Shown: positions 1 through 6,367, counted from the first letter of the stretch. The stretch is DNA of 6,652 nucleotides from an uncultured Fibrobacter sp. (GCA_947306025.1 CAMZFJ010000101.1:1-6652), one strand, 5' to 3'. Numbers and translations are program-made. Notes: generated from the sequence alone by a model not told the origin.

Positions 1-45
1 TAGCTTACAAACTTGCTATTTTTACGTAAATAAACAATTTTCCTG

Positions 46-74
46 TTGCGAAATTCAGCATTTTCATATATATT
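46..74 (+). promoter_or_regulatory. candidate distal sigma70-type promoter of the GH5 gene
   Basis: TTGCGA at 46-51 and TATATT at 69-74 are separated by exactly 17 bases, which fits a housekeeping promoter. It would give an untranslated leader of about 160 bases before the ATG at 240. The region is AT-rich, so chance matches are likely. A second candidate lies at 109-137 and the sequence alone does not decide between them. Confidence 0.35.
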
Positions 75-108
75 TCTAGACAAAGAACGGGTGTATCCTC
101 AGAAAAGG

Positions 109-137
109 GTGACAAAAGGGATGTTTTCGAGTATAAA
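109..137 (+). promoter_or_regulatory. candidate proximal sigma70-type promoter of the GH5 gene
   Basis: GTGACA at 109-114 (one mismatch to TTGACA in the first base, T at the second position preserved) and TATAAA at 132-137 are 17 bases apart. Transcription would start near 144 and give a leader of about 95 bases. The -35 element overlaps a direct repeat of AAAAGGG (103-109 and 114-120), spaced 11 bases, about one helical turn, which could be an activator or repressor contact. This is a pattern match only. Confidence 0.4.
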
Positions 138-225
138 AGCGCTGTATATTTTGCGCCAAATGTTCTCAAAAAATTCTAAAAATCATCAAAATTTCAGAAC
201 AAAGACACCCAAAGCAAGTTTCAAT

Positions 226-231
226 AAGGAG
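226..231 (+). promoter_or_regulatory. ribosome binding site of the GH5 gene
   Basis: AAGGAG lies 8 bases upstream of the ATG at 240, a good Shine-Dalgarno spacing. It supports that ATG as the start, which also gives a clean signal peptide. Confidence 0.85.
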
Positions 232-239
232 TCTTAGCA

Positions 240-2330
240 ATGAGATTTAACACCTTCGGCATCGCCGCTAGCTCAATCCTTTTGGTTACAGCATCGGCAT
301 TCGCCCTCCCAAAGGCAACAGAAATATTCCCGGACATGGGTCTCGGCTACAACATCGGCAATACGATGGAAGTTCCGGGCAACCCGACTGGTTGGGGAAA
401 CCCATTCCCGGATGCCGCCTACGTCAAGGCCATCAAGGATGCCGGTTTCAATACCGTGCGTATTCCTTGCGCTTGGGACAGCCACGCATCCAACGGCACC
501 ATTAACGCCGGCTGGCTCGACTCCGTCAAGACGGTCGTTGACCTCGTCATCAACAACGGCATGTACGCCATTTTGAACAGCCACTGGGACAACGGCTGGC
601 TCGAAGACCACGTTTTCGACGGTGAAGGCTACGACAAATCCGGCCTCGTGAACAGCTCCGCCGCTACAGTCGCTGCCAAGCAGGAAAGCTATTGGAAACA
701 GATTGCTACGAAGTTCGCCGCATACGACGAGCACTTGATTTTCGCATCCGCCAACGAACCGGGCGTTAACGACCCGTGGAACGGTGGCGCCGACAACGGC
801 CAATGGGCTTTTGACTCCAAGCGTATGACCGTCCTCAAGCAATTCCACGAAGCTTGCCTCAAGGCCGTGCGCGCTACTGGCGGCAACAACGCCACCCGTA
901 TCGTAGTCGTGCAATCCCCGCGTACCGAAATTGACAAGGCCCCGCTCCTTTCCGAACAGTATCCGACCGACCCGGCAGGCGAAGGCTACACCATGGCCGA
1001 AGTCCACTTCTACCCGTATCAGTTCTCGCTCATGAAAGACGGCGATGAAGACTGGGGCAAGATGTTCTATTACTGGGAAGACAAGACTCCGGGCAACGAC
1101 GCCGCACACACCTGCTCCGGCTCTGCTCTCGGTTCCAAGAAATCCATCGACAATCTATTCAGCGGACTCAAGACCCGTTTCTATGACAAGGGCATTCCGG
1201 TCGTGATTGGCGAAATGGGCGCCATCAAGCGTCTCGACCTCCTCTCCGGCGACAACCTCAAAAAGCACCTCGAAGCACGCGCTGCTTGGTACGGTTACAC
1301 CGTCGCATCCGCAAAGAAGAACGGCCTCGTTCCTTGCGTTTGGGACACCGGTGACGAAGGCGATGGCAACTTTACGATTATCCGCCGCCAGACGCACAAG
1401 TACCAAGGCAAGGTGGGCGACATCACCGACGTCGAAACATTGAACGCCATGCGCGAAGCTTACGGTCAGGCCGCACTTCCGGGCAACACCATCGATTCTA
1501 CAGTCAAAGAAAACACCACGATTACCGAAGGTGACATGGCCCTCCACATCACCTACAAGACTGTTCAATCCGACTCCTCCGAAGCAGGCACGATGCGTAT
1601 CGACATCAACAAGAGCTGGAGCCAGTACGTCGCCATTTCCTTCGACATGCGCGTCGACGGCACATCCGCAGGCGGTTGCACCGACCTCACTCGCGATGGC
1701 TGCAGCGAATATGGCTGGGCAAGCGTCTCGCTCTTCAACATGAGCGGCAGCTGGGATTGGAAAGAACTCAGCCTCGGTAACGTTTCTGACCTCACAGAAC
1801 TCAAGAACTACAAGATTGAATTCGGTGAAGAAGACGGCCAGCTCGCCTTTACAGACCTCACTCAGGTAAACGCCATCGGCATTAACCTTTACGGCACACA
1901 ATTCACCGGCGACATGTACCTCAACAACATGCTCCTTTGGAAGGCCGACGGCACCGCAGACACACTGCAGAGCTTCGACACCAAGAAGCCCAAGCTCGAA
2001 GGCATCGCTACAGGTGAACTCATCAAGGCAAACTCTACCGGCGACTGGGGCAAATCCGCCATCGCCATCGCTCCGACTCGCATCGCAGCAAATTCCAAGA
2101 TGTTCGTGAATGTCCAGCCCGGTATGGTCAGCGCCACGTTCAACGCAGCCAAGGCCACTCGCGGCACAGCCACTCTCATGAACTCCATGGGCCAGGTGAT
2201 TGCACAGCAATCATTCGAAGCCAAGGCTGGCGCAAACAAAGTCCAGATGAACACGAACTTCCGCGGCCCGGCAATCCTCATCGTAAAGCAGGGCAGCCAG
2301 AAGAACGTTCAGAAGATCAACTTGAAGTAA
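240..2330 (+). CDS. secreted GH5 endoglucanase-type enzyme with beta-sandwich module and type IX-like C-terminal tail
   Basis: A 696-residue secreted glycoside hydrolase of family 5 (clan A), predicted to cleave beta-1,4-glucan chains by a retaining mechanism. Residues 1-22 are a signal peptide with likely cleavage after the second Ala of SAFA. The catalytic barrel covers about 30-412. Visible active-site residues are the NIGNT motif (38-42), R74, H115, the acid/base E173 in ANEP, H256 and Y258, the nucleophile E325 in VIGEMG, and W368, so the enzyme should be active. Residues about 415-570 look like an extra beta-sandwich, probably carbohydrate-binding (SAGG near 476, C480 and C487, LYGTQFTGDMYLNN near 550). 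Residues about 633-696 resemble a type IX secretion sorting domain (GQVI, GANKVQM, basic end), consistent with Fibrobacter cellulases. There is no serine linker. Codon use is strongly biased to CTC, AAG and GGC, suggesting high expression. The GH5 subfamily and exact substrate (cellulose, glucan, xyloglucan, mannan) are not assigned. Confidence 0.93.
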   Translation: MRFNTFGIAASSILLVTASAFALPKATEIFPDMGLGYNIGNTMEVPGNPTGWGNPFPDAAYVKAIKDAGFNTVRIPCAWDSHASNGTINAGWLDSVKTVVDLVINNGMYAILNSHWDNGWLEDHVFDGEGYDKSGLVNSSAATVAAKQESYWKQIATKFAAYDEHLIFASANEPGVNDPWNGGADNGQWAFDSKRMTVLKQFHEACLKAVRATGGNNATRIVVVQSPRTEIDKAPLLSEQYPTDPAGEGYTMAEVHFYPYQFSLMKDGDEDWGKMFYYWEDKTPGNDAAHTCSGSALGSKKSIDNLFSGLKTRFYDKGIPVVIGEMGAIKRLDLLSGDNLKKHLEARAAWYGYTVASAKKNGLVPCVWDTGDEGDGNFTIIRRQTHKYQGKVGDITDVETLNAMREAYGQAALPGNTIDSTVKENTTITEGDMALHITYKTVQSDSSEAGTMRIDINKSWSQYVAISFDMRVDGTSAGGCTDLTRDGCSEYGWASVSLFNMSGSWDWKELSLGNVSDLTELKNYKIEFGEEDGQLAFTDLTQVNAIGINLYGTQFTGDMYLNNMLLWKADGTADTLQSFDTKKPKLEGIATGELIKANSTGDWGKSAIAIAPTRIAANSKMFVNVQPGMVSATFNAAKATRGTATLMNSMGQVIAQQSFEAKAGANKVQMNTNFRGPAILIVKQGSQKNVQKINLK

Positions 2331-2340
2331 CGCGCTAAAG

Positions 2341-2361
2341 ATTCCCGACCTCGTTGGGGAT
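2341..2361. repeat. REP-like imperfect hairpin after the GH5 gene
   Basis: ATTCCCGAC (2341-2349) and GTTGGGGAT (2353-2361) form a 9-base stem with two G-U wobbles and a CTC loop. It is followed by GACGAA and an A-run. It lacks a T-run on either strand, so it is not a classical terminator. The GTCAT/ATGAC-flanked form resembles dispersed extragenic palindromes seen in many genomes. Whether it is repeated elsewhere cannot be seen here. Confidence 0.45.
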
Positions 2362-2377
2362 GACGAATAAAAAAAAT

Positions 2378-2407
2378 CCTTGCAGGTTTAGGAGTGTTCA
2401 TGCAAGG
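2378..2407. repeat. 7-bp inverted repeat with 16-base loop
   Basis: CCTTGCA (2378-2384) is perfectly complementary to TGCAAGG (2401-2407). It sits directly before the terminator and could form a second 3'-end stem-loop of the cellulase mRNA that protects it from decay. The function is inference. Confidence 0.35.
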
Positions 2408-2408
2408 G

Positions 2409-2443
2409 AAAAGGGCCCGGCATCCGCCGGGTCCTTTTCGTTT
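2409..2443. terminator. strong Rho-independent terminator, probably bidirectional
   Basis: GGGCCCGGC (2413-2421) pairs with GCCGGGTCC (2426-2434) around an ATCC loop, with one G-U wobble, and the flanking AAAA and TTTT extend the stem. On the plus strand it runs into TTTTCGTTTTTATTTTT, an excellent U-tract for the GH5 transcript. On the minus strand only four Us follow, but it starts 22 bases after the stop of the convergent lipoprotein gene and no other terminator is visible there, so it probably serves both units. Confidence 0.88.
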
Positions 2444-2459
2444 TTATTTTTAACTAACT

Positions 2460-3362
2460 CTAATCAAGATTCGTCCCTATTCCCGTTATTGAAAAAACAT
2501 AATCTCCCGGTTTCGCCTGAATCTTCATAACAATCCTCACCACGTGTTTCGCAGCCTCTTCCCCAGTTATTTTATGCTCAACATTTTTTGCCCAACTAGG
2601 CATTTCAAACTTATCCCAAGTATAGCATTTAGCCAAACTCGCAGACGATCGAGACAAAGACACACTCGGCAACGCAAATTCCAGTTCTTTATTAAGAGAA
2701 TCGCCTAAATCAAGTTCTAAACTGGGAGCCACCGACATCGAATAAACAACACAAATTCCATTCCAGCTCGATATATCAGCCGACAACGCCACACCATTAG
2801 AATCATAGCCTGCAACATTAAAGCCTATGCTGACATACGGATTATAGGTCATACAACCTTTTACTAGATGCGCAACACCAGTAAGCCAAACTATCACCAC
2901 TAGAGAATCTAAAGAGCCGCCGGGCCATTCAATGGTCGATTTTCCACCTTCACTAGAATCTGATTCCCAGAACCATTTTCCAGCATCGGTTCCCAATTTT
3001 ATCGAATCTCCTGCATATTTTTCAACCCCAACTTTTGTTTCATTAACATTCCACAAATCGCCCGAGCCGCCAGCACACCCAGCAACCGCTTTACACAAGA
3101 CTGGCGAATGGGAACTCGACGAACTTGACAAGACAATCGACGAACTCGAAACATCCATCGAAGAACTCGACAAGGTTTCCATCGAGTTCGGTAGCGCCTC
3201 CGATGACGATGATGAAAGTCCAAAATCAGAACTACTCGACGACGTTGTCAGAGCCGTCAAGACATTCGGGTCTTCCGATGAGCCTGATATACCGTTATCC
3301 GCACAACCAAGCGCCACAAGCGAAAGCGCTCCAGCGCATGCCATATAAAAATTCTTATTCAT
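2460..3362 (-). CDS. poly-serine-linked lipoprotein with one jelly-roll-like domain (shortened paralogue of its upstream neighbour)
   Basis: A 300-residue predicted lipoprotein of unknown function. The ATG at 3362 is chosen because GGAGG stands 6 bases upstream; an in-frame GTG at 3380 would place the start across that site. Residues 1-19 form a lipoprotein signal ending in ALG, with Cys20 as the lipidated residue. Residues about 40-85 are a serine-rich linker of SSSS blocks typical of Fibrobacter surface proteins. Residues about 102-297 form one domain with motifs GKWFWESDS, IEWP, GFNVAG, WNGIC, LDLGDSLN, MPSWA and ITGEEAAKHV. Its closing pattern (aromatic, F, PSW, then a hydrophobic strand) resembles galactose-binding-fold modules such as CBM11/CBM30, so carbohydrate binding is possible but not shown. 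The same domain ends the 692-residue lipoprotein at 3418-5496, and the signal peptides are near-identical. It is the last gene of the minus-strand operon. Confidence 0.88.
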   Translation of the reverse strand: MNKNFYMACAGALSLVALGCADNGISGSSEDPNVLTALTTSSSSSDFGLSSSSSEALPNSMETLSSSSMDVSSSSIVLSSSSSSHSPVLCKAVAGCAGGSGDLWNVNETKVGVEKYAGDSIKLGTDAGKWFWESDSSEGGKSTIEWPGGSLDSLVVIVWLTGVAHLVKGCMTYNPYVSIGFNVAGYDSNGVALSADISSWNGICVVYSMSVAPSLELDLGDSLNKELEFALPSVSLSRSSASLAKCYTWDKFEMPSWAKNVEHKITGEEAAKHVVRIVMKIQAKPGDYVFSITGIGTNLD

Positions 3363-3368
3363 ATCACA

Positions 3369-3373
3369 CCTCC
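3369..3373 (-). promoter_or_regulatory. ribosome binding site of the 300-residue lipoprotein
   Basis: GGAGG on the minus strand, 6 bases before the ATG at 3362. It fixes the start at the MNKN methionine and not at the upstream in-frame GTG. Confidence 0.88.
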
Positions 3374-3384
3374 GTTTCACACAC

Positions 3385-3397
3385 GACTCTTTGAGTC
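3385..3397. repeat. GACTC-TTT-GAGTC inverted repeat upstream of the small lipoprotein
   Basis: A perfect 5-base stem with a 3-base loop, preserved identically at 5519-5531 in front of the other lipoprotein. It is followed on the minus strand by GGAGG about 11 bases on, so it could affect translation. It may be preserved only because it lies in the duplicated regulator tail. Confidence 0.4.
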
Positions 3398-3417
3398 AAT
3401 GGAAAAACGTTTTCTCC

Positions 3418-5496
3418 TCAATATTTTTTTTGACGGTTAGAACCAATCGCCATAATATTAAAATTGCCTACGCCCGAAGCAGATTGGAACCTGAAATAAA
3501 TCCGAGCAACATGTTTCGCCGCCTCTTCTCCGGTAATCTTAAACTCATGCGCACTTGCCCAAGATGGCATTTTAAAGTCACTCCATTCAAAGCATTTATT
3601 AGTTCCAAACGATGTTTTAGCCAGATCAATCATTGGCAACGCCCAAGCTAATTTCTCATTAAGTGAATCCCCGAGATCCAAAACTAAAGTCGGCGCTACG
3701 CTAGCAGAATACGACACACAAATTCCATTCCAGTTCGTAATATCAGCCGACAGAAGTTCCTTACCAAAATCCTCAAAGCCAGCCACATTAAAACCCACAT
3801 CAACATATGGATTATAGCTCAAATCGCCTCGATCCAAATGGAATGTTCCGCACAGTCCAACGCAATAGTCAATAACCGGATCAAGCGAGAGGGCATCATA
3901 CTCATCACCCAATTCAACAGGCCACTCTATAAACGACTTTCCTCCAAAAGCCGAGTCCGTTTCCCAGAACCACTTTCCAACATCAACCCCAACCAAGGAC
4001 TTATCCTCAACATACATACCCGCATCAACATAAGTACTATAGCCCTCCCACAAATCATCAGAATACATTTTAGCAGTCGGAGGAGTTGTCAAAAAGAAAG
4101 AAGAACTCGAATTCAAATTCGCACTTGACGAAGAAACCATCATACAACTATCCGCCCTTCTCATTAAAGTCTGTTTAGAAACAGTTGCCTTTTCACGAAC
4201 TATTTCGTCATACGCGGACTTCACTTGCATAAAATCCGTAGAACTGCGGAAAGACCCATCAAAACATTGCAACACCTTAGGCAACGGATTATCGCAAGGC
4301 TGCGAACCCGGCCTTTCCAGGCCAATCTCGGTAACCGAAGTCAACCACAAAGACATCAGGCAGAGATTCGAAGACCTTTCCTGTTCAGACCACTTGCCAT
4401 TGACTTCTTGAATAGCACCATTGTACGCAACGCTAAAACTTTCCTGTTCCGCAATCGGATCCGCGTAATCGCATTCGCAGAAATTCGACACCACAACAGG
4501 AGATACGCATGATTCATCGACCACAGGATAATTTTCATCATCCAATACCCTTCTGCCACCGGCATTTGCAAACTTACCAATTCGTATAATTTCAAATGGA
4601 TTTTTAGTCCCATTATAGTAACCGCGTATTACAAAACGCACACCCACCAAATGCTTAACAGCTTCTTCTACGCTAATAGACGGAGCACGATCAGAATCTT
4701 TCATCACAAGGCCATTGCGCCCGTAATCCGCTTTAAAATCGCTCCAGGCAAAGCATTCTTCGCGTTCGGTAACCATCGCCTTGTTTTCATTTTGATCAGA
4801 ACGCATCAGAAGCGTTGCATAAGCGGCATCACCCATCAAAGCATTGACAGAATCCCCAAAATCCAGTATCAAGAAAGCAAATCCGCCTAACGAATACGAA
4901 ACGCACAAGCCATTCAACGCACTCGCGTCAACTTCATCAAATTTTCCAGACGCATTTTTACCAGCCATGGCAAACGCCACACTGAGCGACGGAACCACGC
5001 CAGTTTCATAATTATAATACCCAGTGCTATCACCATCAATATAGAAGCCAGCAGTTCCGCAAACGCTGCCTTTACAGGTCTCAATCACCTTGCTCAACGA
5101 AAGCGAATCGTAATTACCGTTTACCTCAGCAGGCCAATCAATACGCGGAAGCAACACTTCCCCGGAATCCAGGTTCCAATACCAAATTCCAGACGTATTC
5201 GAGCCATTATCAAAACCGGTATGGACGCGGTTGCCCGATTCAGAGTTCCACATTTCGCCAAACCAATCGCAATCGGCAGGAGCCAATTCCATTTCGGCAA
5301 CACGGCACAAACGCGGACGCCCATCCGAGGAGAACCACACGGAACTGCTAGAAAAATCATCAAAAAAAGAACTGGACGAGCCAAGCGCCGTCAACACATT
5401 GGGGTCTTCCGACGAGCCCGATACGTTACTGTCCGAGCATCCAAGCGCCATAAGCGAAAGCACTCCAGCGAATGCCATATAAAGTTTCTTATTCAT
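3418..5496 (-). CDS. large poly-serine-linked lipoprotein with two related jelly-roll-like domains
   Basis: A 692-residue predicted lipoprotein of unknown function. The ATG at 5496 has GGAGG 6 bases upstream. Residues 1-19 form a lipoprotein signal (LMALG) with Cys20 lipidated. A short serine linker spans about 40-56. Domain 1 (about 77-309) and domain 2 (about 475-687) are diverged copies of one fold: both have a W-rich strand (GIWYW / GKWFW), DWP or EWP, NGLCVSYS / NGICVSYS, LDFGDSVN / LDLGDSLN, an SDFK motif and EEAxKHxxxxxF. Domain 2 is clearly closer to the domain of the 300-residue neighbour. Between them, residues about 324-450 are a different, cysteine-rich segment (C330, C340, C342, C379, C401, C411, C451), ending at a second serine linker (454-467). 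The carbohydrate-binding idea rests on resemblance to CBM11/30-type folds only. It starts one base after the regulator stop codon and precedes the small paralogue by 55 bases, indicating an operon. Codon use is less biased than in the cellulase gene, with many AT-rich codons. Confidence 0.88.
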   Translation of the reverse strand: MNKKLYMAFAGVLSLMALGCSDSNVSGSSEDPNVLTALGSSSSFFDDFSSSSVWFSSDGRPRLCRVAEMELAPADCDWFGEMWNSESGNRVHTGFDNGSNTSGIWYWNLDSGEVLLPRIDWPAEVNGNYDSLSLSKVIETCKGSVCGTAGFYIDGDSTGYYNYETGVVPSLSVAFAMAGKNASGKFDEVDASALNGLCVSYSLGGFAFLILDFGDSVNALMGDAAYATLLMRSDQNENKAMVTEREECFAWSDFKADYGRNGLVMKDSDRAPSISVEEAVKHLVGVRFVIRGYYNGTKNPFEIIRIGKFANAGGRRVLDDENYPVVDESCVSPVVVSNFCECDYADPIAEQESFSVAYNGAIQEVNGKWSEQERSSNLCLMSLWLTSVTEIGLERPGSQPCDNPLPKVLQCFDGSFRSSTDFMQVKSAYDEIVREKATVSKQTLMRRADSCMMVSSSSANLNSSSSFFLTTPPTAKMYSDDLWEGYSTYVDAGMYVEDKSLVGVDVGKWFWETDSAFGGKSFIEWPVELGDEYDALSLDPVIDYCVGLCGTFHLDRGDLSYNPYVDVGFNVAGFEDFGKELLSADITNWNGICVSYSASVAPTLVLDLGDSLNEKLAWALPMIDLAKTSFGTNKCFEWSDFKMPSWASAHEFKITGEEAAKHVARIYFRFQSASGVGNFNIMAIGSNRQKKY

Positions 5497-5497
5497 A

Positions 5498-6331
5498 CTA
5501 TTCCTCCGTTTCACACCCGACTCTTTGAGTCAACGGGAAAAACTGTAAATTCAATCTGCAAACCTGGTCAAGCTTACCGCACTTCGCCGCTATCGAAATA
5601 ATCTTCTTGCGGCAAGCATCAAGCTCCTTCACGATTTCTTCGTAGCCTTCACGGTTTACACCCAAAGTAACGCCAGTAACGTTACGATTTTCAGGGCTAA
5701 ACTGGTCAATAGATTCTATACCCAAGCGCCCCATTTCGCGATGCATCATGCGAATCGCAAGCGTCAAGCCTTCCTTGGAACCGACAACCGCTTTATCAGT
5801 TTGCTCATAAACGTTCTCGCCGACCTGTTTCAAGAACCCGGCGCGTTCCAAAAACGCAAGCGACTTTCGAACTTCGAGAGCAGAAATTTCTTGGCAACAC
5901 ATCTTCGCTATTTCACCCGGCATCGCCCCCGGCATCATCGGCACAAGCTCTCGCACCACCTGATTTTTCCAGCTATCGTAATATTCAAATGCATCCTTAT
6001 CGATGACGCGGACCCGATTCTCCGCCGAAATCGCCATCATCTTATCAAAATAAGCTTTCTTGACATCATCCTTCTGCGCATTGACAAAATTCACCATCGC
6101 TTCGAAATAATCAATTTCATAACCGACAAGCCCCATCGCCACCGCCACGCGATTCATCGTCACGCGGCTCAGGCTACTCTTGCCGTCACAAACGAGTTTC
6201 AAATACGAGGGAGACGTAAACCCCGCAATTTTCGCAAACTCGCGCCAAGTAAAAGCAGAAGTTCTCTTACGTTCCTCGTAAAAGTCTGCCATGTAGGCTC
6301 GATAATCTTTGTACTCTACAATCGGTTTCAT
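5498..6331 (-). CDS. TIGR02147 (DUF4423) family putative transcriptional regulator
   Basis: A 277-residue predicted DNA-binding protein of the TIGR02147 family, a paralogous family expanded in Fibrobacter whose function is undetermined. The N-terminus MKPIVEYKDYRAYMADFYEE and WREFAKIAGF / PSYLKLVCDGKSSLS are characteristic. Residues about 29-67 read as a Cro/CI-type helix-turn-helix. Residues about 138-180 (PGEIAKMCCQEIS, VRKSLAFLERAGFL, then a turn) read as a winged helix. The end RLNLQFFPLT matches the usual family end. The start at 6331 fits the family; an in-frame TTG at 6382 would lie upstream of the -35 element and is rejected. No Shine-Dalgarno precedes the ATG, and the promoter position predicts a leaderless mRNA. 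The last codons contain the ribosome binding site of the next gene, and the stop is one base before its ATG. It probably controls its own operon through the palindrome at 6444-6467. The regulatory role is inference. Confidence 0.9.
   Translation of the reverse strand: MKPIVEYKDYRAYMADFYEERKRTSAFTWREFAKIAGFTSPSYLKLVCDGKSSLSRVTMNRVAVAMGLVGYEIDYFEAMVNFVNAQKDDVKKAYFDKMMAISAENRVRVIDKDAFEYYDSWKNQVVRELVPMMPGAMPGEIAKMCCQEISALEVRKSLAFLERAGFLKQVGENVYEQTDKAVVGSKEGLTLAIRMMHREMGRLGIESIDQFSPENRNVTGVTLGVNREGYEEIVKELDACRKKIISIAAKCGKLDQVCRLNLQFFPLTQRVGCETEE
5503..5507 (-). promoter_or_regulatory. ribosome binding site of the large lipoprotein, inside the regulator gene
   Basis: GGAGG on the minus strand lies within the last sense codons of the regulator (ACG GAG GAA TAG), 6 bases before the ATG at 5496. 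It decides the lipoprotein start and makes translational coupling likely. Confidence 0.9.
5519..5531. repeat. GACTC-TTT-GAGTC inverted repeat inside the regulator 3' end
   Basis: Identical to 3385-3397. Here it encodes part of LTQRV of the regulator. A 5-base stem in mRNA just upstream of the next ribosome binding site could tune coupling, though it is short and weak. Confidence 0.35.
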
Positions 6332-6338
6332 ATTGGCA

Positions 6339-6367
6339 AATATACACTCACGAGATTCCGCCGTCAA
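6339..6367 (-). promoter_or_regulatory. near-consensus sigma70-type promoter of the regulator operon, predicted leaderless
   Basis: On the minus strand TTGACG (6367-6362) and TATATT (6344-6339) are separated by exactly 17 bases. Seven bases (6338-6332) lie between the -10 element and the ATG at 6331, so transcription is expected to begin at or one base before the A of the start codon. No ribosome binding site is present, consistent with a leaderless transcript. Confidence 0.72.

Larger units (their letters stand above)
3364..3405 (-). pseudogene. remnant of the last 13 codons of the TIGR02147 regulator
   Basis: Read on the minus strand, this stretch encodes FPLTQRVVCETEV and then TGA. The intact regulator ends FPLTQRVGCETEE and then TAG. 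Eleven of 13 residues match in the same frame, and in both places the stop is followed by one T and the lipoprotein ATG. Upstream of this the match ends, and the 3' end of the large lipoprotein gene (stop at 3418-3420) follows. It is too short to be expressed on its own and is best read as a duplication scar, although conservation as a cis-acting element is also possible. Confidence 0.65.
3253..3408 (-). repeat. downstream copy of a 156-base duplicated segment (lipoprotein start plus regulator tail)
   Basis: This segment aligns with 5387-5543, with a single one-base indel. It covers the first ~36 codons of the lipoprotein (signal peptide and SGSSEDPNVLTAL), the ribosome binding site and the upstream GACTCTTTGAGTC motif. 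Similarity stops abruptly after GGAAAAAC (3401-3408). The match marks a tandem duplication. Confidence 0.8.
5387..5543 (-). repeat. upstream copy of the duplicated segment (intact regulator tail plus lipoprotein start)
   Basis: The partner of 3253-3408. Here the right part lies inside the functional regulator gene and the left part encodes the signal peptide and first linker residues of the large lipoprotein. This is the likely ancestral arrangement, because the regulator reading frame is complete here. Confidence 0.8.

Noticed and set aside
46..237. 63-codon open frame upstream of the GH5 gene
   Set aside because: It begins with TTG without a ribosome binding site, has a Lys/Asn-rich composition typical of translated AT-rich DNA, and covers both promoter candidates.
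273..1109. Long minus-strand frame inside the GH5 gene (also 1155-2210)
   Set aside because: Shadow frames produced by strongly biased codon use of the cellulase; no ribosome binding site and no recognisable domain.
3110..3240. Possible CRISPR-like or minisatellite array (GAACTCGAC-like units)
   Set aside because: Units are irregular and codon-phased, and simply encode the SSSS blocks of the lipoprotein linker; there are no spacers.
2932..3348. Plus-strand open frame with ELD/DELD-like acidic repeats
   Set aside because: It is the antisense of the poly-serine linker: serine codons read backwards give Glu, Leu and Asp repeats. The minus-strand gene has a signal peptide, ribosome binding site and a paralogue.
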